DNA of 64,000 bases, from NCBI GenBank assembly GCA_949592205.1, contig CATIUR010000003.1, positions 162,677,759-162,741,758 of the forward strand. Direction: 5' to 3'. The position numbers and the translations under genes are program-made. Position 1 is the stretch's first letter, and each line of letters begins with the position of its first letter. This DNA comes from Helichrysum umbraculigerum (lineage: Eukaryota; Streptophyta; Magnoliopsida; Asterales; Asteraceae). Below the pieces are notes generated by a model. It was given only the letters and a program-made list of their open reading frames with translations. It was not told where the DNA came from and searched no databases. Positions 13,726 through 24,990 of the stretch are shown here, piece after piece.

Positions 13726-13805
13726 TTATTTATTTTTTCGTAATTCTATAATTAGCCTTTTTAGAGAGTTGTTGATAAAATTTAATTAATTGTATGATAC
13801 GATTG

Positions 13806-13914
13806 GTTAATTGAAAACTTAATGAAATTAAAAAATTTGATTGGTTAATATATTTCTAATTGTAAAAAACTAAAATTTGGCATTCAATGAAAATGAACAT
13901 ATTTCATGGATACT
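13806..13914. repeat. 5' flank of element B, present twice
   Basis: 109 bp immediately left of LTR B1, ending in the target-site base run ATACT, recur identically at 20511-20619 in front of LTR B2. Flanking DNA should not be copied with a retrotransposon, so this marks a recombination event. Confidence 0.92.
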
Positions 13915-14151
13915 TGTAACATCCTCAAAATTGGCCTAGTTGAAATACGGTATTTTCCCTTAATTTAATTGCTATTTAAATTGTATTTTGAATACTTGGT
14001 GTATTTTGATAGCTAAATGAATAGGTCAATTAGTCAATTGGCTTATTGTGATAAATGAATTATTACATGTTTTAAATTTATTTAGTCGACGGTATAATAA
14101 AAACTTATTTCTCGCAAATGGTTTTTAGGTTCCAGACAATAGATTTAGGAC

Positions 14152-14168
14152 GGGTATAATTTATACCC
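14152..14168 (+). promoter_or_regulatory. Palindromic TATA region of LTR B1
   Basis: GGGTATAATTTATACCC is a perfect 17-bp palindrome containing the best TATA-like sequence upstream of a pyrimidine-rich leader. The second copy is at 20857-20873. Promoter role is inferred from position. Confidence 0.5.
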
Positions 14169-14772
14169 AAAATGAGCTGAGTCATAAGGTGTGTCGACAC
14201 CTGGAAATTCAGTTTTTGCCACCACTTCACTTGATCTCTCAAACTCTCACTTTCACCTTCAATGATTTCTTGATTTCTCAAACTCTCCAACAAATTACAA
14301 ATCTGATTTCATCAAATAGAAGGCTGTGATTTTATTTCCATAATATTCATCATCTTCTTCATCTCATAAACATCTCCATTGTAAGTGAAATCATCTCCAT
14401 TTTATGTATGAACTTGAGTTGGTTGAATTGGTTGAATTAATAGGATAAAATGATGAATTTGAGTTAATCTATGTTTGAATGTGTTTGTGTGTTGATTATA
14501 AACTGATTTCATGTTCAATTTAGATGAATCAGTTGTGTGTTCATATGTGAAATTGAATGAATTGGGTTCTAGTTGAATTTAGAGTGAACACATGATGCAT
14601 GTATGAATCTTGGTGTTAGATGTTGCTATTAGTTGTTGCTATATGTTTACACATGTTTGTAGAGGTCAATTATAAGTCAAAATCGTGTTTGATGATTGAA
14701 TTGTATGAAATTTGAGTTTTTGGTTCGAGCTGAAACTAGTTGCAGGTCTGGACCATTGCTGAAAAACATATG

Positions 14773-15027
14773 AACGCGATCCCGAAACCCTTGCCCGGAT
14801 CGCGTTGCTATGTGTATTTTGATCCTAGGATGATTTTGTACGTATGAACGCGATCCAGCCTCTATCATCCGGATCGCGTTAGCTAGTGTTAAATTGGGTC
14901 AACGGATTTTGTTCCTTGGAACGCGATCCAGCTCCTTGTCCCGGATCGCGTTTGCAAGTGTATTTTGGCAACAGAATATTTTGGTGTTAAGGAACGCGAT
15001 CCAACCACACCTTACCCGGATCGCGTT
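14773..15027 (+). repeat. Hairpin array in LTR B1: four units, 73-74 bp period
   Basis: Four inverted repeats at 14773-14806, 14847-14880, 14920-14952 and 14993-15027. The arms are AACGCGATCC and GGATCGCGTT. The 12-14 nt loops are all different and pyrimidine-rich. Starts are 74, 73 and 73 bp apart, separated by about 40-bp spacers that are only loosely alike. Arms are constant while loops vary. Confidence 0.92.
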
Positions 15028-16023
15028 TGTCAGTTTTACTTTGACGAATTTGACAACTTGTAACTTGTGGGTTTATGTTATTTAACGAGTATTGAAATTA
15101 TATTATGAGCATTATACTACATTATTATGTGAATGTTACACTATAAATTCTAAACATGAGAGTCTAACTCGGGTTTTGATCGTGTTCTCAGATAACCAGA
15201 AGACTCACTAAGATAAGATCTTTGAGTGGAGACTACAGTCGACAAGGGTGAGTGGATCTTGGACTGTCAGTCTAATTTGGTTGTAACAATATGGTTACAA
15301 CGGATAAATGTGAATTTACTGTTTTCATTGTTAAGTTAATATTTTGCCATGATGGTTTTATTTAGCTTAATTATTGGTGTCCTTGATTGCCTTGATGGTT
15401 GTGGACTATATGAATGTCGGGGGTCAATGTGTGTTGGGTTTGTGTACTATTACTTTGGACATCATAAGTGCTTTGTGCATGTGTTGTTCACTGAAATTAT
15501 GTTGTAAGTAGTAATAGTACCAAGCTATCGGTTTAGCCACTGATTTGGCCTTCAGTTGGTTTTAAGTGTTACTTGGGGAACCACCGCGGCATGAGGGTAC
15601 TCCAAGGACCACCGATCCTTCATGATTAACTGTTGCTATGCTTTGCTGTATTCGTTTGTTAAGCTAAGTTAGTTGATAGTTTGAGATTTATTCACTTAGC
15701 TTCGTGCTAATCCCTCATTACTTCTTGCAGGTTTACTTTGGTATGTGGGTGGGCAAGAAGTACTATAGGAATGGAATGTTTGACAAGCTCACTCTGTTTT
15801 GTTAACTTTGCTAATGTTATGACATTATGTTGTGGATTTCTATAACACTAAACTTATCGTGTGTAATGTCTAGGATAATCTAGTTTAAAGACTGTATGTA
15901 TTTGGATTGCCATTTTGAAATGTAAATATGCAATCCAATGGTTTGTATTTAAATCTTGCGCTTCCTTTTATTAAAAAAAAAAAAAAAAAAAATCCTTGTA
16001 TTTTCGAGAAGGGTGTTATAAAT

Positions 16024-16035
16024 TGGTATCAGAGC
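16024..16035 (+). other. Primer-binding site of element B
   Basis: TGGTATCAGAGC three bases after LTR 1, complementary to the 3' end of initiator tRNA-Met, as usual for this lineage. Confidence 0.92.
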
Positions 16036-16172
16036 AACGGTTTGGGTGAATTGAACATGGGTTAATTGTTCAATCCCAAATCTATTTGTGTTAGTCAAAC
16101 ATTCCTGGGAAGGGGATTGAGCTAGTGAATATGATTTGGTTAGTATTGCTGAGTACTAACAATTAACGGGTT

Positions 16173-19100
16173 ATGAGATGTGTTGTGATACAGGATATGG
16201 CAGAAAATAACGCTCCGACCAGTACTCCGATCAATGCTTCTGGAGCGAGAGACTCTCCTCCTGAATTTCAGTCTCAAAGCCAAGGTCCGACTAGTACTAC
16301 ACTCCCTGCAAATGAATTGAGCCGTGATGAGTACACTTTGTACTTGGAGGATGAGTTAAACAAATATAAGGAGTTATACGAACAACAAGCTAGAACATCC
16401 CGGCAGATTCCGGCTGTTAATACGATTACACCTCCGTTGGTGACATCACAGTTTTCTATGCCACCGCCTATTTGCTACCAGACATCAGCTCCTTTTTCTT
16501 CTTCAGGACCTTCGGGATTTCAGTTTCCGGTATTTCCTCCTCCATCTCAGCAAAAACTATGTTCATTTAAGACCTTTAAATCTAGTGGACCTTCAGATTT
16601 CTTTGGGAGTACAAATCCTTCTGTGACCATGGATTGGTTAAGGGATGTCGAAAGAAAATTTGAGGTTTGCCGATGTGAGGACGAGATCAAGGTAACTTAT
16701 GCAGTGCAACTTTTAAAGGGTCCGGCAATGGGATGGTGGGATTCTATCACATCTCATTTAACACCTCAGCAAAAAGCTTCCATTACATGGTCTGATTTCC
16801 ATAACGAGGTTTGTAAGAAATATTGCTCCGGATATGACATGACTCGCATTAGGCGTGAATTCTTGGATATGCAATTGACTGATAGTATGACTATGGAGGA
16901 CCTTATCTCCCAGTTTACCGATAAATTGAGATTTGTACATCAATGGGTACCGGATGAAAGGACAAAGATTGACCATTTTGTTGGAATGTTACCCCATAAT
17001 TATCGGACTACTGTGAGACTTGCAGGTGATCTTAACCAAGCTTTTGATTTGGCTCGTTCTGTAGACGGTGATATTCGAGCTCATGGTTTAGAGATTAAAG
17101 ACAAGTCCCCAATGAAACCCAAAGGTGAATCTACGTCAGGTCAGGGGAAGAAGAAATGGCAAGGTAATTATAATAACCGTAAACCGAATGTTGTTGGTGG
17201 TTCAGTGGATAGGTCAAATTGGTGCCAGAATTGCAAGTCTAGGCACACGGGACATTGTACACCTCAGACTGCTAGGTGTATTAAGTGTGGTCAGTTCGGT
17301 CATGACATTAAGGATTGTCCTTTTCCTAAGCCAGTGTGTTGGAATTGTCGCAAGGAAGGACATCGTTCGAGTGCGTGTCCAGAGGAAAGGAGGCAAAAAT
17401 CGGGAACGGTCGGAGGGTCATCATCATCTGCTGGCCAGAAAAGAAAGAATCCTCCAGTTCCAACGGGTCGGGCTTTTCGAATGACCGTGGATGAAGCTAT
17501 GGTAGCCGAGGACGTCATAACTGGTACTTTTCTTTTTAATTCAGTACCGGCATGCGCCTTATTTGATTCGGGGGCAAATTGTTCCTTTATGTCCTTGCTG
17601 TTCTGTGATAGACTTAAATTGACACCTACATGTATTCCAAAACCTATTGAGGTCGAGGTAGCGGATGGGAAGTTAGTTTCGGTTACCACATCGGTTACTG
17701 GAGCTAGTATTTCGATTGAGGGTCATAGTTTCCCTGCTTCTTTTCTGTTGATGCCTATTCACGGGTTTGATGTTGTGTTAGGCATGGATTGGTTGAGTCG
17801 TAATAAAGCTCATATAGATTGTCATAAGAAGCTGATAAAAATCCCAATCTCATATGAGTCATATGTCGTGGCTCGAGGGGAAAGGGAGAGGGGTAGTATA
17901 CCTTTGATCTCTATGATGAAAGCTAGAAAATCTCTAGCTAAAGGGTGTGATTCTTATTTAGCCTATGTTGTCGATGCTAAGCTAGAAAAGAAAGCCATTA
18001 GTAATGTCCGAGTTGTTTCTGAGTATTCGGATGTTTTCCCTGATGAATTGCCTGGGTTACCTCCGGTTAGAGAAGTAGAATATAAAATTGAGTTAATTCC
18101 TGGTTCTACTCCGGTAGCTAAGGCACCTTATAGATTAGCTCCCTCCGAAATCCGTGAAATGATGAATCAAATTCAGGAATTATTAGATAAGGGTTTTGTT
18201 AGACCCAGTTCTTCTCCTTGGGGTGCTCCTGTGTTATTTGTTAAAAAGAAAGATGGCACTTTCCGTATGTGTATTGATTATAGAGAATTGAATAAGAGGA
18301 CCGTAAAGAATAAGTATCCTTTGCCCCGAATAGATGAGTTGTTTGATCAATTGCAAGGATCTTCATTTTTCTCTAAGATAGACTTGAGATCGGGTTATCA
18401 CCAAGTCCGGGTTTGTGGGGAGGATATCCCTAAAACAGCTTTTCGCACTCGCTATGGTCATTATGAATTCCTTGTTATGCCTTTTGGGTTGACTAACGCT
18501 CCAGCAATTTTCATGGATTTGATGAACAGGGTTTGTAGACCTTTTCTCGATAAATTTGTCATTGTATTCATTGATGATATTTTAGTCTATTCTAAATCTG
18601 AATCTGATCATGAAGTACATTTGCGTTTAGTTCTTGACACCTTGAGAAAGGAGAAATTGTATGCTAAGTTTTCAAAATGTGAATTTTGGCTTCGTGAAGT
18701 TCAGTTTTTGGGGCATATCATTTGTGAAAATGGGGTTAAAGTGGATCCATCTAAAATTGAGGCTGTCATGAATTGGCAATCGCCTAAATCTCCGTCAGAG
18801 ATCAAGAGTTTTCTGGGTTTGGCAGGCTATTACAGAAAATTTATTAAAGATTTCTCCAAGATTGCAGGTTCTTTAACTAAATTAACTCGTAAGGATGTGA
18901 AATTTCTGTGGGGTGATCAACAGGAATCGGCTTTTCAGACTTTGAAACAATTGTTGTGTCAGGCTCCGGTTTTAGCTTTACCTGACGGATCCGAGGATTT
19001 TATTGTATATTGTGATGCTTCACATGCGGGTTTAGGTTGTGTTTTGATGCAACGAGACCGTGTTATTGCCTATGCTTCACGTCAGTTGAAACCTCATGAG

Positions 19101-20366
19101 ATTAACTATCCTACCCATGACTTGGAACTTGCAGCTGTGGTTTTTGCCTTAAAGATTTGGAGACATTACCTGTATGGAACCAAATGCGTTATTTGTACGG
19201 ACCACAAGAGCCTTCAGTATATGTTTACTCAAAAAGAACTTAACATGAGGCAAAGGCGATGGTTAGAATTGATTAAGGATTATGATTGCGCGATTCGATA
19301 TCATCCGGGTAAGGCAAATGTGGTGGCGGATGCGCTTAGCCGAAAGGGTAAATCTGAAAGGGTTTGTTTAATGCGTTTGGAAATCTCTTCAGACTTGATC
19401 GATAAATTGAAATTGGCTCAGATGGAGGCCTTATTGGATCATAACTTGAAATCTGAAATCATGCTTAAAAGGAAGGATTTATTGGTAGAAGATTCTCGTG
19501 GATTAAAGACATTTCAGTCTCGTGTTTGGGTCCCATTGTTTGGTGGACTTCGAGATGTGTTATTGTTGGAGGCACATAAATCCAGATTGTCGATTCATCC
19601 CGGAAGCACCAAAATGTATCAGGATTTAAAACCATTGTACTGGTGGCCTACTTTGAAGTTGGATGTCGCTCGAATAGTTGAATCTTGCCATATTTGCTCT
19701 CAAGTAAAGACCGAGCATCAGAAACCTTATGGAGCTTTGAAGCAACTCGAGATTCCCGAGTGGAAATGGGAGCATATTACCATGGATTTTGTGACCAAAT
19801 TACCCCGAACTGTTAAGGGTAATGATATGATTTGGGTAATTGTCGATAGATTGACCAAGAGTGCTCACTTTCTTGCTACTTGTGAGACGGCATCATTAAG
19901 TAAATTGGCGCAATTGTACATTAATGAAGTGGTTGTTAGGCATGGGATTCCGTTGTCGATTGTTTCAGACAGAGATTCTCGATTTGTGTCGGGTTTTTGG
20001 CAGAATTTACAGCGTGAATTGGGTTCTAGGGTCAACTTGAGTACGGCTTATCATCCTCAAACGGATGGTCAGTCGGAGCGCACCATTCAAACCTTGGAGG
20101 ACATGTTGCGGGCATGTGTATTAGAATTTGGTGGGTCGTGGGATTCCCATTTACCATTAGTTGAGTTTGCCTATAATAATTCTTTCCATTCTAGTATAGG
20201 CATGCCACCCTATGAAATGTTATATGGTCGTAGGTGTAGAACACCCACTTGTTGGTTAGAGGCGGGTGAAAAGCAGTTTGCGGGTCCTGACATAGTTCAA
20301 ATTACAGCCGATAAGGTAGCTATTGCCCGAGATAGATTGAAAGCTGCCCGTGATAGGCAGAAATAG
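16173..20366 (+). CDS. gag-pol: Gag-pol polyprotein of element B (C-terminally cut)
   Basis: An open frame of 1397 residues. The first methionine is at 16173; the one at 16197 (MAENN) is at least as likely to be the real start. In order: a coiled-coil-like N-terminus, a gag domain, zinc-knuckle region (about 349-402, including CIKCGQFGHDIKDC), protease with DSGA near 463, reverse transcriptase with IDYRELN near 700 and FIDDILVYS near 798, RNase H with YCDAS near 946, the integrase HHCC zinc site (about 1133-1175), and the DDE core (D near 1202, D near 1264, E near 1300). A TAG at 20364 interrupts a frame that continues in register to about 20510, where the element is broken. The chromodomain seen in element E is therefore absent. 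Closest type: Tekay/Del chromovirus. It encodes the enzymes for reverse transcription and integration, but this copy should not be autonomous. Confidence 0.95.
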   Translation: MRCVVIQDMAENNAPTSTPINASGARDSPPEFQSQSQGPTSTTLPANELSRDEYTLYLEDELNKYKELYEQQARTSRQIPAVNTITPPLVTSQFSMPPPICYQTSAPFSSSGPSGFQFPVFPPPSQQKLCSFKTFKSSGPSDFFGSTNPSVTMDWLRDVERKFEVCRCEDEIKVTYAVQLLKGPAMGWWDSITSHLTPQQKASITWSDFHNEVCKKYCSGYDMTRIRREFLDMQLTDSMTMEDLISQFTDKLRFVHQWVPDERTKIDHFVGMLPHNYRTTVRLAGDLNQAFDLARSVDGDIRAHGLEIKDKSPMKPKGESTSGQGKKKWQGNYNNRKPNVVGGSVDRSNWCQNCKSRHTGHCTPQTARCIKCGQFGHDIKDCPFPKPVCWNCRKEGHRSSACPEERRQKSGTVGGSSSSAGQKRKNPPVPTGRAFRMTVDEAMVAEDVITGTFLFNSVPACALFDSGANCSFMSLLFCDRLKLTPTCIPKPIEVEVADGKLVSVTTSVTGASISIEGHSFPASFLLMPIHGFDVVLGMDWLSRNKAHIDCHKKLIKIPISYESYVVARGERERGSIPLISMMKARKSLAKGCDSYLAYVVDAKLEKKAISNVRVVSEYSDVFPDELPGLPPVREVEYKIELIPGSTPVAKAPYRLAPSEIREMMNQIQELLDKGFVRPSSSPWGAPVLFVKKKDGTFRMCIDYRELNKRTVKNKYPLPRIDELFDQLQGSSFFSKIDLRSGYHQVRVCGEDIPKTAFRTRYGHYEFLVMPFGLTNAPAIFMDLMNRVCRPFLDKFVIVFIDDILVYSKSESDHEVHLRLVLDTLRKEKLYAKFSKCEFWLREVQFLGHIICENGVKVDPSKIEAVMNWQSPKSPSEIKSFLGLAGYYRKFIKDFSKIAGSLTKLTRKDVKFLWGDQQESAFQTLKQLLCQAPVLALPDGSEDFIVYCDASHAGLGCVLMQRDRVIAYASRQLKPHEINYPTHDLELAAVVFALKIWRHYLYGTKCVICTDHKSLQYMFTQKELNMRQRRWLELIKDYDCAIRYHPGKANVVADALSRKGKSERVCLMRLEISSDLIDKLKLAQMEALLDHNLKSEIMLKRKDLLVEDSRGLKTFQSRVWVPLFGGLRDVLLLEAHKSRLSIHPGSTKMYQDLKPLYWWPTLKLDVARIVESCHICSQVKTEHQKPYGALKQLEIPEWKWEHITMDFVTKLPRTVKGNDMIWVIVDRLTKSAHFLATCETASLSKLAQLYINEVVVRHGIPLSIVSDRDSRFVSGFWQNLQRELGSRVNLSTAYHPQTDGQSERTIQTLEDMLRACVLEFGGSWDSHLPLVEFAYNNSFHSSIGMPPYEMLYGRRCRTPTCWLEAGEKQFAGPDIVQITADKVAIARDRLKAARDRQK

Positions 20367-20510
20367 TACGCTGACCCACGTTATCGACCAGTTTCGTTTG
20401 TAGAAGGTGAGTTAGTTTATTTGAAAGTTTCACCTTGGAAGGGTGTTATCAGGTTTGGGAAACGTGGTAAACTAGCTCCCAGATACATCGGGCAGTTTAA
20501 AATTCGACAT

Positions 20511-20619
20511 GTTAATTGAAAACTTAATGAAATTAAAAAATTTGATTGGTTAATATATTTCTAATTGTAAAAAACTAAAATTTGGCATTCAATGAAAATG
20601 AACATATTTCATGGATACT
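20511..20619. repeat. Second copy of the element B 5' flank
   Basis: Identical to 13806-13914, joined directly to the interrupted integrase/C-terminal coding region at 20510. See the entry for the first copy. Confidence 0.92.
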
Positions 20620-22724
20620 TGTAACATCCTCAAAATTGGCCTAGTTGAAATACGGTATTTTCCCTTAATTTAATTGCTATTTAAATTGTATTTTGAATAC
20701 TTGGTGTATTTTGATAGCTAAATGAATAGGTCAATTAGTCAATTGGCTTATTGTGATAAATGAATTATTACATGTTTTAAATTTATTTAGTCGACGGTAT
20801 AATAAAAACTTATTTCTCGCAAATGGTTTTTAGGTTCCAGACAATAGATTTAGGACGGGTATAATTTATACCCAAAATGAGCTGAGTCATAAGGTGTGTC
20901 GACACCTGGAAATTCAGTTTTTGCCACCACTTCACTTGATCTCTCAAACTCTCACTTTCACCTTCAATGATTTCTTGATTTCTCAAACTCTCCAACAAAT
21001 TACAAATCTGATTTCATCAAATAGAAGGCTGTGATTTTATTTCCATAATATTCATCATCTTCTTCATCTCATAAACATCTCCATTGTAAGTGAAATCATC
21101 TCCATTTTATGTATGAACTTGAGTTGGTTGAATTGGTTGAATTAATAGGATAAAATGATGAATTTGAGTTAATCTATGTTTGAATGTGTTTGTGTGTTGA
21201 TTATAAACTGATTTCATGTTCAATTTAGATGAATCAGTTGTGTGTTCATATGTGAAATTGAATGAATTGGGTTCTAGTTGAATTTAGAGTGAACACATGA
21301 TGCATGTATGAATCTTGGTGTTAGATGTTGCTATTAGTTGTTGCTATATGTTTACACATGTTTGTAGAGGTCAATTATAAGTCAAAATCGTGTTTGATGA
21401 TTGAATTGTATGAAATTTGAGTTTTTGGTTCGAGCTGAAACTAGTTGCAGGTCTGGACCATTGCTGAAAAACATATGAACGCGATCCCGAAACCCTTGCC
21501 CGGATCGCGTTGCTATGTGTATTTTGATCCTAGGATGATTTTGTACGTATGAACGCGATCCAGCCTCTATCATCCGGATCGCGTTAGCTAGTGTTAAATT
21601 GGGTCAACGGATTTTGTTCCTTGGAACGCGATCCAGCTCCTTGTCCCGGATTGCGTTTGCAAGTGTATTTTGGCAACATAATATTTTGGTGTTAAGGAAC
21701 GCGATCCAACCACACCTTACCCGGATCGCGTTTGTCAGTTTTACTTTGACGAATTTGACAACTTGTAACTTGTGGGTTTATGTTATTTAACGAGTATTGA
21801 AATTATATTATGAGCATTATACTACATTATTATGTGAATGTTACACTATAAATTCTAAACATGAGAGTCTAACTCGGGTTTTGATCGTGTTCTCAGATAA
21901 CCAGAAGACTCACTAAGATAAGATCTTTGAGTGGAGACTACAGTCGACAAGGGTGAGTGGATCTTGGACTGTCAGTCTAATTTGGTTGTAACAATATGGT
22001 TACAACGGATAAATGTGAATTTACTGTTTTCATTGTTAAGTTAATATTTTGCCATGATGGTTTTATTTAGCTTAATTATTGGTGTCCTTGATTGCCTTGA
22101 TGGTTGTGGACTATATGAATGTCGGGGGTCAATGTGTGTTGGGTTTGTGTACTATTACTTTGGACATCATAAGTGCTTTGTGCATGTGTTGTTCACTGAA
22201 ATTATGTTGTAAGTAGTAATAGTACCAAGCTATCGGTTTAGCCACTGATTTGGCCTTCAGTTGGTTTTAAGTGTTACTTGGGGAACCACCGCGGCATGAG
22301 GGTACTCCAAGGACCACCGATCCTTCATGATTAACTGTTGCTATGCTTTGCTGTATTCGTTTGTTAAGCTAAGTTAGTTGATAGTTTGAGATTTATTCAC
22401 TTAGCTTCGTGCTAATCCCTCATTACTTCTTGCAGGTTTACTTTGGTATGTGGGTGGGCAAGAAGTACTATAGGAATGGAATGTTTGACAAGCTCACTCT
22501 GTTTTGTTAACTTTGCTAATGTTATGACATTATGTTGTGGATTTCTATAACACTAAACTTATCGTGTGTAATGTCTAGGATAATCTAGTTTAAAGACTGT
22601 ATGTATTTGGATTGCCATTTTGAAATGTAAATATGCAATCCAATGGTTTGTATTTAAATCTTGCGCTTCCTTTTATTAAAAAAAAAAAAAAAAAAATCCT
22701 TGTATTTTCGAGAAGGGTGTTATA
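20620..22724 (+). repeat. Element B LTR 2 (2105 bp)
   Basis: Same ends as LTR 1 and flanked on both sides by ATACT, so taken alone it looks like a solo LTR in its original site. One visible difference is a C-to-T change at a CpG in the third hairpin's right arm (GGATTGCGTT near 21649). Confidence 0.93.
21478..21732 (+). repeat. Hairpin array in LTR B2
   Basis: Copy of 14773-15027 at +6705, four AACGCGATCC/GGATCGCGTT hairpins. One arm carries a CpG-to-TpG change. Confidence 0.9.
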
Positions 22725-24071
22725 ATACTGGAATATTTTTCAAAATGAAACTATCATTACACATTATCCGTTATAAAAGAAGCTTCAGAAGGATTTCTAT
22801 GTAATGTATAAATGGAGTTTGACAAAACCTCTTAGTTTAATTATTCATTTTCTTTTTACTTTTTGTAGATACCTTCTATCTTATTGTTATTATTTTATTA
22901 AGTATTACTATTATGATTATTTTTATTGGTAACTTTTTCTCTTTATTTGATAAAAACATAGTTATAACTAATGTTGATTATTCTTTCTATGAAATTTCTC
23001 TCATATAAAATGCTCTATAAATGAAGAAAAGGAGTTTGACCAAACCCATCGAATGATTTTAATTGATAATAATCACATCATTAAAGTCACTATTTTCAGT
23101 TTTAAACCCGTACATACATGATGGATTTTAAGTAAAAGATATTGTTATTATAGTTATTTTATTTCAATATATAGGTTTAGAAAATTTTTTATTTAAATAA
23201 TTAATTTTATGATATTAAAATAATAAAAACGGATTAATCAAATAATATAATAGTATTTTTTTGTGATTATCGTCCTTTTTAATAATAAGACATAATATAA
23301 TATTATATATTAAAAAATTGCATCGATAATAGCCATACCTATAATTGTGTACGTGAGTCTCATAATAATAATTAAATAATAAATTCTATTAAATATATTA
23401 AATAATCTAGTTATAGAGAAGAATCAAATATGATTTTTTTTTAAATAGATTTTTTAGGTAGATAAATGAATTTGATTGGTTAATTAAATCTTTATAAAAT
23501 CTAGGCATTTGATTGGTCAATAGGTCTCAATTTTAACAAAATTTTTCAGAGGACAAGTTTTCTTTTATTAATATTTAGATTTAGATAGATAGAATAGAAA
23601 TCTTATAATGTTGTTTGGATAACCCCGATATACTATTACGATTATGATTATGATTACGATAGATACATGTTTAATCATCGAACTTGTTTATGTCAAGGAA
23701 GGTGGGGCAAGTGGACATTGGTTACCTACACTTGAGATCATCAATTCATCATCATTTCGTTATAATATAGAATGTCCTATTTATAAAGTGTAATCTCCTC
23801 CTTCAAAATATGATTTAATCGTAAGATAATGACCACGATTCATAGTGTTAGAATCTTCTATAAGAAAACGAGATAGATAGACTTTTTGTTTTTATTGTTC
23901 ACCTTACTAATTTTGTTTATTTTAAAAAGATCGTTCATTTGCAAAAAATAAATATTACGAATTATTAAACTTTATATTTTACACTCGTTGATTACTCTCA
24001 ACCATCTTAAAAAAAAGAATTATCAATCAAACTTGTTTTGAATACAATAAACAAAAATAATAATTCATCAA
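22725..24071. other. AT-rich intergenic DNA, no gene seen
   Basis: Right flank of element B beginning with the TSD ATACT. Very AT-rich; only short GATTGGTTAATT-like stretches resemble the left flank near 13800. No coding frame or complete element recognised. Confidence 0.5.
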
Positions 24072-24100
24072 CTAGTTGAGTACCCGCACGTTGCAGCGGT
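24072..24100 (-). mobile_element. Helitron-like 3' terminus (minus strand)
   Basis: On the minus strand a weak hairpin (CCGC...GCGG arms) is followed by a short spacer and CTAG, then T (host A at 24071). This follows the Helitron pattern but the stem is imperfect. The 5' end lies at higher coordinates and was not located. Confidence 0.5.
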
Positions 24101-24674
24101 AAAGATTTCAACATTGATCAAAAACGATATACTCAATTGTTTGCGAATGACGTGTTTTACATTAAACAATGATCGATAATGTACAATGATACCGATACAT
24201 GTAACATAATATTAGGTAACAGAATATAAAGTATAGCAAATTACCATGTATATACAATTATGTTAGGGAGGTAGAAGGTGATTGTAAGCATAGCAAATTA
24301 ACAAAAATCAATCCCATTTTAGAAATAAGGTGGTCAAATTTTTAGTAGTAGAACATTTAGTTGACATTTCTTTCGTTGACTTCTGACCTTGTACAAAGAA
24401 GAATGGGGAAAGGAGATACTTTCCAAATTATTTACAAAAGGAAGATAGTTTATAAATGAAGAAATGGGAGAAATGGAGATTATTTTCAAATTTATAAAAG
24501 GGTAAAGTTGTCTCATTGAATTTAAATAGGGGCAATTTTGTAATTTGCGTTCTTTAAAAACTTAAGTTAAAGAATAAATGGGATAAACCCTTTATAAGGG
24601 TGTAGAGATATATCTTAAATCAATTTGTGAGGGGACAATTATTATTCCGGGATGTAGTAAGTAAGTAAGTTGGG

Positions 24675-24960
24675 TTTTTTTTTTTTTTTTTGGGGTAAGG
24701 CAGCATTTGGATCACAAAAAAGCTTATTAGCCAACCCGATTATCTCTATGCGTTACTCCCCTGATATGAGAACCGCACCCAATTTCGAATTCTCAGCGAC
24801 GCTCTAAAGGGATTGCTCTCCCATGTCTTAGATCGGTATCGCGCCGCGGAGACTTTCCTCCCCCAGGCGACATGCCTTGGGCGAGATTCGAACTTGTGAC
24901 CCCTGGAAGAAACCACTTTAGTGGAAAACTCCCTGACCAATGGGCTAAGACCCCAATGGC
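24675..24960 (-). mobile_element. tRNA-derived SINE with target-site duplication
   Basis: On the minus strand the element opens with an A-box-like TTAGCCCATTGG, then a B-box-like AAGTTCGAATCTC, as in tRNA-related RNA polymerase III promoters. It ends in a 17-base A run (T run at 24675-24691 on the plus strand). It is flanked by AAGTAAGTTGG at 24663-24673 and again at 24961-24971, a typical target-site duplication for LINE-driven insertion. About 285 bp, a normal plant SINE length. The small ORFs here are chance. Confidence 0.88.
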
Positions 24961-24990
24961 AAGTAAGTTGGTTTTGAATGATACTCTTTC

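Larger units (their letters stand above)
13915..16020 (+). repeat. Element B LTR 1 (2106 bp)
   Basis: Starts TGTAACATCCTC and ends GGGTGTTATA, so the usual final CA is TA in both copies. It contains a palindromic TATA region (14152-14168), a GTAAGT donor-like site at 14381, a four-hairpin array (14773-15027), and a 20-A run near 15973. Its 3' half is recognisably related to LTRs M and G. Confidence 0.93.
13915..22724 (+). mobile_element. Element B: young Tekay-like Ty3/gypsy retrotransposon, rearranged
   Basis: Order: LTR (13915-16020), primer site, gag-pol frame, abrupt break at 20510, duplicated flank (20511-20619), second LTR (20620-22724). The LTRs differ by about two substitutions and one base in a poly-A run, so insertion was recent. 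The 5-bp TSD ATACT lies left of LTR 1 (13910-13914), left of LTR 2 (20615-20619) and right of LTR 2 (22725-22729). The end of pol, including any chromodomain, and the purine tract are missing. The structure fits illegitimate joining of a full-length allele to a solo-LTR allele, or a false join of two haplotypes in assembly. Confidence 0.92.

Noticed and set aside
14773..15027. Regular repeat-loop-repeat array resembling a CRISPR array
   Set aside because: Plant LTR context, only four units, and the constant parts are paired arms around the variable loop. No cas genes.
24860..24960. A true tRNA gene
   Set aside because: Box A and B are present, but the sequence cannot form a normal cloverleaf in tRNA length and ends in poly-A with a target-site duplication. 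It is a SINE.
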